The position numbers and the translations under genes were made by a program. Under the pieces are notes generated by a model. The model did not search any database and was not told the DNA's origin. It worked only from the letters and a program-made list of their open reading frames with translations. A stretch of DNA of 8,564 nucleotides, taken from assembly GCA_031265025.1 (NCBI GenBank), contig JAISDF010000070.1, forward strand, positions 1-8,564. The letters run 5' to 3'. Shown piece after piece: positions 4,597 to 8,564 of this stretch. The stretch's first letter is position 1; each line of letters begins with the position of its first letter. This DNA is from Spirochaetaceae bacterium (GTDB taxonomy: Bacteria > Spirochaetota > Spirochaetia > Treponematales > Breznakiellaceae).

Positions 4597-5712
4597 ATGA
4601 AAACAACGCTGCTCAAGCCCTGGCATGAGGCCGCCGGCGCCCGTTTTGCCCCTTTTGCCGGTTTTGAAATGCCTATACAGTACCCTTCCGGCGCTGTGGA
4701 AGAGCACCGTCTGTGCCGGCGCGGCGCGGGGTTCTTCGACATAGATCACATGGGACAGTTTATCATCCGGGGGAAGGGGGCGGGAGAAGCCCTTTCTTCC
4801 CTGGTATCCAGCCGCATTCTGGATATGAAGGAAGGCGAAGCCCGGTACGCCCTGCTTCTCAATGAGTCAGGCGGCGTCATTGACGATCTTTTTATATACC
4901 GCATGAACAAAGACGAAGCCGAAGACGGCTGGTTTGTCGTGGTCAACGCGGGAAACCGCGATGCCGACTACGCGTGGTTCAGGGAGCGCCTTCCGGCGGG
5001 GCTGAGCCTTGAGGATGTTTCCGGCGCGGTGTACATGATTTCCGTTCAGGGTCCCCTGGCTGTAAAACTCCTTGACAGCGTATCGGGCGCCGCGCTCTCG
5101 TCCATCCCCCGTTCATCCATGACCATGACACGGATCATGGGGCTTCCGGTGCGCATGGGCCGTACCGGCTATACCGGCGAGGACGGCGCGGAGCTTTTTT
5201 ACGCCGCTGACAAGGCGCGGGAACTCTGGGAATTCCTCTTTGCCGAAGCGAAAAGGCTGGGCCTTGAGGCAGGCCCCGTGGGGCTTGCCGCCAGGGACTC
5301 GCTGCGCTTTGAGGCGGGCATGCCCCTTCACGGCCATGAGATAGGCCCCGATATTACCCCCCTTGAGGCGCTCCTTTCCTGGGCCTGCGATTTTGAAAAA
5401 GAATTTACCGGCAGGGCAAGCCTCCTTGCCCAGAAGGAACAGGGCCTAAAGAGAAAACTCGTAACCATCAATGTGAAAGGCGGCGTTCCGCGGGAAGGCT
5501 ACAGGGTTTTAAGCCCTGAAGGAGAAGACATCGGCTTCTGCGCGGCGGGCATGTTCTGCCCCACGCCGGGAACCTATTCGGCCAACGCCTTTGTTCCGCC
5601 GGAATACGCAAAGACCGGAACCGTCCTCGCCGTTTCTATACGGGGCGGCGCGAAAGAAGGGACGGTCATCAAACGTCCGTTGTATATACCCGTATATAGG
5701 AGATCTGTATGA
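4597..5712 (+). CDS. gcvT: Aminomethyltransferase, glycine cleavage T protein
   Basis: GcvT takes the aminomethyl group from lipoyl-GcvH and, with tetrahydrofolate, makes 5,10-methylene-THF and ammonia in the cytoplasm. The 371-residue length is normal. It begins KTTLLKPWHEAAGARFAPFAG, matching the family start, so ATG 4597 is secure although the frame is open back to 4117. Family motifs are FFDIDHMGQF (46-55), the folate-site GGVIDDL (92-98), NAGNRDADYAWF (117-128), GRTGYTGEDGAE (188-199), GLAARDSLRFEAGMPLHGHE (229-248) and ITPLEALLSWA (253-263). The C-terminal barrel reads GFCAAGMFCPTPG (313-325), where relatives usually have 'G.vTSG..sPtl'; this local divergence may reflect lineage rather than loss of function. 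It is the first gene of the operon and overlaps gcvH by the four bases ATGA. No Shine-Dalgarno precedes it. Confidence 0.93.
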   Translation: MKTTLLKPWHEAAGARFAPFAGFEMPIQYPSGAVEEHRLCRRGAGFFDIDHMGQFIIRGKGAGEALSSLVSSRILDMKEGEARYALLLNESGGVIDDLFIYRMNKDEAEDGWFVVVNAGNRDADYAWFRERLPAGLSLEDVSGAVYMISVQGPLAVKLLDSVSGAALSSIPRSSMTMTRIMGLPVRMGRTGYTGEDGAELFYAADKARELWEFLFAEAKRLGLEAGPVGLAARDSLRFEAGMPLHGHEIGPDITPLEALLSWACDFEKEFTGRASLLAQKEQGLKRKLVTINVKGGVPREGYRVLSPEGEDIGFCAAGMFCPTPGTYSANAFVPPEYAKTGTVLAVSIRGGAKEGTVIKRPLYIPVYRRSV

Positions 5713-6092
5713 AACTAGACAGCAAAGCCCGGTACGCGGAAACCCACGAGTGGGCCCGCAAAGACGGCGACACGGTGAGCGTGGGTATTTCCGATCACGC
5801 CCAGCACAGCCTTGGGGATATAGTCTTTGTGGACCTTCCCAAGGTTGGTTCTTCATTCAAGGCAAAGGACACCTTCGGCGTGGTTGAATCGGTAAAGGCG
5901 GCCAGCGATATTTACCTTCCCCTTTCCGGAACCATTACCCAGGTGAACGAGAAGCTCGCCGAAGAGCCTGATCTTATCAACAAGGACTGCTACGGCGCGG
6001 GATGGATTGTCAGGATTACCCCCTCAGACGACGCCGAATGGGACAGCCTCCTCTCCGCCGGGGACTACAAAAAAACCGCCCCGGAGGAATAA
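5709..6092 (+). CDS. gcvH: Glycine cleavage system H protein (lipoyl carrier)
   Basis: GcvH carries the aminomethyl intermediate on a lipoyl arm from the P protein to T and L. The 127-residue length is typical. It starts with the family pattern RYAETHEWAR (8-17) and has VGISDHAQHSLGDIVFVDLP (25-44). The lipoylation site is Lys63 in VVESVKAASDIY (58-69). The later segments LSGTITQVNEKLAEEPDLIN and YGAGWIVRI complete the single hybrid-motif domain. The ATG overlaps the gcvT stop (ATGA, 5709-5712), and AGGAG (5698-5702) lies 6 nt upstream, so translation is probably coupled and also independently initiated. The lysine needs lipoate attached by ligase or LipB/LipA enzymes encoded elsewhere. Confidence 0.95.
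   Translation: MKLDSKARYAETHEWARKDGDTVSVGISDHAQHSLGDIVFVDLPKVGSSFKAKDTFGVVESVKAASDIYLPLSGTITQVNEKLAEEPDLINKDCYGAGWIVRITPSDDAEWDSLLSAGDYKKTAPEE
6083..6088 (+). promoter_or_regulatory. Shine-Dalgarno that sets the GTG start of gcvPA
   Basis: GGAGGA sits within the last codons of gcvH and is 6 nt before the GTG at 6095. It selects this GTG over the ATG at 6002, which has no such site and would add 31 unrelated residues overlapping gcvH. Confidence 0.85.
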
Positions 6093-6094
6093 TC

Positions 6095-7429
6095 GTGCCC
6101 TACATTCCAACTACCGCCTCCCAGACAGAAGCGATGCTCCGCTTCCTGGGCATGCGTTCCCTTGAGGAACTGTTCAGGGAAATTCCAGAGGAATTCCGTT
6201 TCCCTTCACTTAAACTTGACGACGGCTTGAGCGAGGCGGAAACGCTGCGGGAACTTGAGTCCCTTGCAGGACAAAACGCCGATGCCGACAGCCGGCTCTG
6301 GTTTCTCGGCGGCGGCGCGTATAACCACTTTGTGCCTTCGGCGGTGGCCGGCCTTGCCTCGCGGGGCGAGTATGTTACCGCCTATACGCCCTACCAGAGC
6401 GAAGTAAGCCAGGGCACCCTCCAGGCTATTTTTGAATATCAAAGCCTGATAGCCGGTCTCACCGGCATGGAAGTGGCAAACGCCGGACACTACGACGGCG
6501 CGGCGGCCCTCGCCGAGGCGGTGCTCATGGCGCTGAAAAGCGACACGTCAAAACGGCGCGTGCTGCTTCCTTCGGGCATACATCCCGAATACCGGGCGGT
6601 GCTTGACACTTACCTTGCCGCCCGTGACTGCGAGGTTGAATCGTACAGCGGAAGCCCCGCCGAAGCCGCTTCGGGGACTGGCCTTGCCGCCCTTGTCGCC
6701 TGTTACCCCGACTTTTTCGGAAACATCCCCGATCTGTCGGAAGTCGCCCAAGCGGTACACAGGGCGGGCGGGCTTTTTATTGTTCACGCCGACCCCATTA
6801 TGCTGGGCCTCCTCAAAAGCCCCGGTTCCTGGGGCGCCGATATTGTAAGCGCCGAAGGCCAGAGCCTGGGGAACGATCTCAATTACGGCGGCCCCTTTCT
6901 CGGCATCATGGCTTCTTCGGCGGCACTCATGCGCCGACTGCCGGGCCGTATCGCTGGCGAGGCGCGGGACGCGGAAAACCGCCGGGGCTTTGTCCTCACC
7001 CTCACCGCCAGGGAACAGCACATACGCCGGGAAAAGGCGGTCTCCAATATCTGCTCCAACCAGGGCCTTGCCGCGCTCCGCGCCTGCGTATACCTCGCTC
7101 TCATGGGAAAGAACGGCCTTGAGGAAACGGCGCGTCTGTGCTGGCACCGGGCCCATTACGCGGCAAAAGAAATCGCCCTCATCCCCGGCTGTTCAATACG
7201 GCCGGGAAATTTCTTTAAGGAATTTACCGTTACCCTCCCCTGCCCGGCCGCCGGCCTCGCGGAAAAACTTGCCGGGGAAAACATTGTCCCCGGCCTTCCC
7301 CTTTCGCGGTATTTCCCCGAAAAAGAAAACGAGCTTTTGGTCTGCGTAACCGAAATGAATTCCAGGCGCGACATTGATACCCTGGTCGGCGCCGTCAGGC
7401 GGGAAACCGCGTCAGGAGGCAGGGCATGA
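6095..7429 (+). CDS. gcvPA: Glycine dehydrogenase (decarboxylating) subunit 1
   Basis: GcvPA is the N-terminal half of the split P protein and pairs with GcvPB to decarboxylate glycine and load the aminomethyl group on GcvH. The 444-residue length is normal. The GTG start gives PYIPTTASQTEAMLRFLG, matching the usual 'YIPnT..d..eML..iG' opening. Family motifs are FLGGGAYNHFVPS (70-82), TAYTPYQSEVSQGTLQ (95-110), GLTGMEVANAGHYDG (121-135), EGQSLG and GGPFLG (254-270), and LTAREQHIRREKAVSNIC (303-320). As expected for subunit 1 there is no PLP-binding lysine; that lies in GcvPB. It follows gcvH after 2 bases and overlaps gcvPB by ATGA (7426-7429). Positions VANAGHYDG and CYPDFFG differ slightly from the common 'NASmYDg' and 'yPNfFG', as mild divergence. 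Confidence 0.93.
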   Translation: MPYIPTTASQTEAMLRFLGMRSLEELFREIPEEFRFPSLKLDDGLSEAETLRELESLAGQNADADSRLWFLGGGAYNHFVPSAVAGLASRGEYVTAYTPYQSEVSQGTLQAIFEYQSLIAGLTGMEVANAGHYDGAAALAEAVLMALKSDTSKRRVLLPSGIHPEYRAVLDTYLAARDCEVESYSGSPAEAASGTGLAALVACYPDFFGNIPDLSEVAQAVHRAGGLFIVHADPIMLGLLKSPGSWGADIVSAEGQSLGNDLNYGGPFLGIMASSAALMRRLPGRIAGEARDAENRRGFVLTLTAREQHIRREKAVSNICSNQGLAALRACVYLALMGKNGLEETARLCWHRAHYAAKEIALIPGCSIRPGNFFKEFTVTLPCPAAGLAEKLAGENIVPGLPLSRYFPEKENELLVCVTEMNSRRDIDTLVGAVRRETASGGRA

Positions 7430-8564
7430 ACGAAACGATAAGGGCCGACGCCTTGTTATACGAACTGGGCGCTGAGGGCAGAAAGGGGGTCAGCCTCCCG
7501 AAACTTGATGTGGAAGAAACGCCGGTACCCCCTGAGCTTCTGCGGGAGGATTTACCCCTGCCCGAACTTGATGAGGCCACGGTGGTCCGCCACTTCACCC
7601 TGCTTTCCCAGAAAAATTTTTCGATAGACGGCCAGTTCTATCCCCTGGGTTCCTGCACCATGAAGTACAATCCCAAAATGAACGAGGAAGCCGCCGCCCT
7701 TAAAGGGTTCAGGCGTACCCATCCACTGCTTCCCGAAACCATGACACAGGGCGCCCTTGCCCTGCTTTACAAGCTCCAGGAAAGCCTCAGGGAAATTACC
7801 GGCTTTGAATGTTTTTCGCTCCAGGGCGCGGCAGGCGCCCAGGGAGAACTTGCCGGGGCGCTGATGATACGCGCGTACCATGCTTCGCGGGGCGATTCCC
7901 GCCGCACCCGCATGCTGGTCCCCGACTCGGCCCACGGGACAACCCCGGCGACCTGCACCATGGCGGGGCTTGCCGCCGAAACCATAGCGTCGGACGCGAA
8001 CGGCGCCGTGGACATGGCGGCGCTCAGGGAAGCGGTCTCAGGCGAAAAGGGACAGACCCTTGCGGGGCTCATGATAACAAACCCCGGAACCCTCGGCCTC
8101 TTTGAACCGAATATCGCCGGAATTATCAAAATCATCCACGACGCCGGAGGTCTTGTATACGGCGACGGCGCCAATATGAACGCCCTCATGGGCATAGTCA
8201 AACCCGGCGAACTCGGCTTTGATGTCATGCACCTCAATCTTCACAAGACCTTCTCCACTCCCCACGGCGGCGGAGGGCCCGGCGCGGGGGCCGTGGGCGC
8301 GGGAAAAACACTCAGGGACTTCCTCCCCGGACCAATCGTGTCGCTTGCGGCAGGGACCCCTCACGTTCCACACACAGATCACGCTCCGGCGGAAACCTAT
8401 GCCTTCTTTCAGCCTTCTTCTTCAATAGGGAGGCTTAAATGTTTTAACGGAAATTTCGGCGTTCTTGTCAGGGCCTATGCCTATATCAGAACCCTGGGCA
8501 GGCAGGGCATACGCCGGGTCTCCGAGTACGCGGTGCTCAACGCCAACTACCTGAAAGCCCTGGT
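7426..8564 (+). CDS. gcvPB: Glycine dehydrogenase (decarboxylating) subunit 2, 3' end outside window
   Basis: The frame from ATG 7426 stays open to the window edge, giving 379 complete codons of a protein normally of about 480-490 residues. GcvPB is the PLP-bearing half of the P protein. Visible motifs are FYPLGSCTMKYNPK (71-84), QGAAGAQGE (133-141), DSAHGTTPAT (167-176), YGDGANMNAL (245-254, Asp247 expected to hold the PLP ring nitrogen) and HLNLHKTFSTPHGGGGPGAG, with Lys274 as the PLP Schiff-base lysine. The right end reads GNFGVLVRAYAYIRTLG and AVLNANYLKAL, as in intact family members, so the missing part is due to the window cut and not to a mutation. AGGAGG (7414-7419) lies 6 nt before the ATG, and the ATG overlaps the gcvPA stop. 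The L-protein gene is not seen and could follow. Confidence 0.93.
   Translation, partial: MNETIRADALLYELGAEGRKGVSLPKLDVEETPVPPELLREDLPLPELDEATVVRHFTLLSQKNFSIDGQFYPLGSCTMKYNPKMNEEAAALKGFRRTHPLLPETMTQGALALLYKLQESLREITGFECFSLQGAAGAQGELAGALMIRAYHASRGDSRRTRMLVPDSAHGTTPATCTMAGLAAETIASDANGAVDMAALREAVSGEKGQTLAGLMITNPGTLGLFEPNIAGIIKIIHDAGGLVYGDGANMNALMGIVKPGELGFDVMHLNLHKTFSTPHGGGGPGAGAVGAGKTLRDFLPGPIVSLAAGTPHVPHTDHAPAETYAFFQPSSSIGRLKCFNGNFGVLVRAYAYIRTLGRQGIRRVSEYAVLNANYLKAL

Noticed and set aside
5683..5698. TATATA-CCCG-TATATA at the end of gcvT as an internal promoter for gcvH.
   Set aside because: It encodes the Y-I-P-V-Y residues near the GcvT C-terminus, has no clear -35 partner, and gcvH is already coupled to gcvT by overlap.
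6002..6094. ATG at 6002 that would extend gcvPA by 31 residues.
   Set aside because: It overlaps gcvH in another frame, its residues are unlike GcvPA, and a strong Shine-Dalgarno marks the GTG at 6095.
6548..7156. 202-residue minus-strand frame inside gcvPA.
   Set aside because: It is antisense to an intact, well-conserved gene with no Shine-Dalgarno or recognisable motif; a shadow frame.

Overview
The window looks like chromosomal DNA from a diderm bacterium, most likely a spirochaete of the Treponema group. This is inference. It rests on a split-P glycine cleavage operon (gcvT-gcvH-gcvPA-gcvPB), a lipoprotein FKBP isomerase, a small outer-membrane barrel protein and a tandem NDK-like protein. 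Lines sampled in the gcv genes run at about 60-70% GC, the outer-membrane gene sampled near 42%, and the first 272 bases are only about 24% GC by direct count. The left edge is therefore probably foreign.

Layout. Bases 1-272 hold the 3' end of an AT-rich PIN-domain toxin-like gene. Bases 273-473 are non-coding and rich in hairpins, including one that resembles half of an integron attC site, and they contain the jump in base composition. A minus-strand outer-membrane beta-barrel gene (474-1019) diverges from a plus-strand MFS transporter gene (1260-2459). A two-domain NDK-like gene (2560-3735) converges on a minus-strand FKBP-type isomerase lipoprotein gene (3760-4434), with a hairpin across the junction. 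The glycine cleavage operon runs from 4597 to beyond the right edge.

How the genes work together. gcvPA and gcvPB encode the two halves of glycine decarboxylase, gcvH the lipoyl carrier and gcvT the aminomethyltransferase. With dihydrolipoamide dehydrogenase, which is not in the window, they convert glycine and tetrahydrofolate to methylene-tetrahydrofolate, CO2, ammonia and NADH. The genes are tightly coupled: two ATGA overlaps, one 2-nt gap, and a strong Shine-Dalgarno before each downstream gene. The other genes are single transcription units with no evident link to glycine metabolism.

The most notable signal is regulatory. gcvT, the NDK-like gene and possibly the MFS gene lack a Shine-Dalgarno sequence and have a -10-like hexamer only 6-9 nt before the ATG, which predicts leaderless mRNAs. 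The downstream operon genes and the outer-membrane gene have clear Shine-Dalgarno sites. I found no convincing wholly new multi-gene system. The best candidates for novelty are the degenerate-plus-active NDK fusion, the leaderless pattern, and the possible cassette remnant at the left edge.
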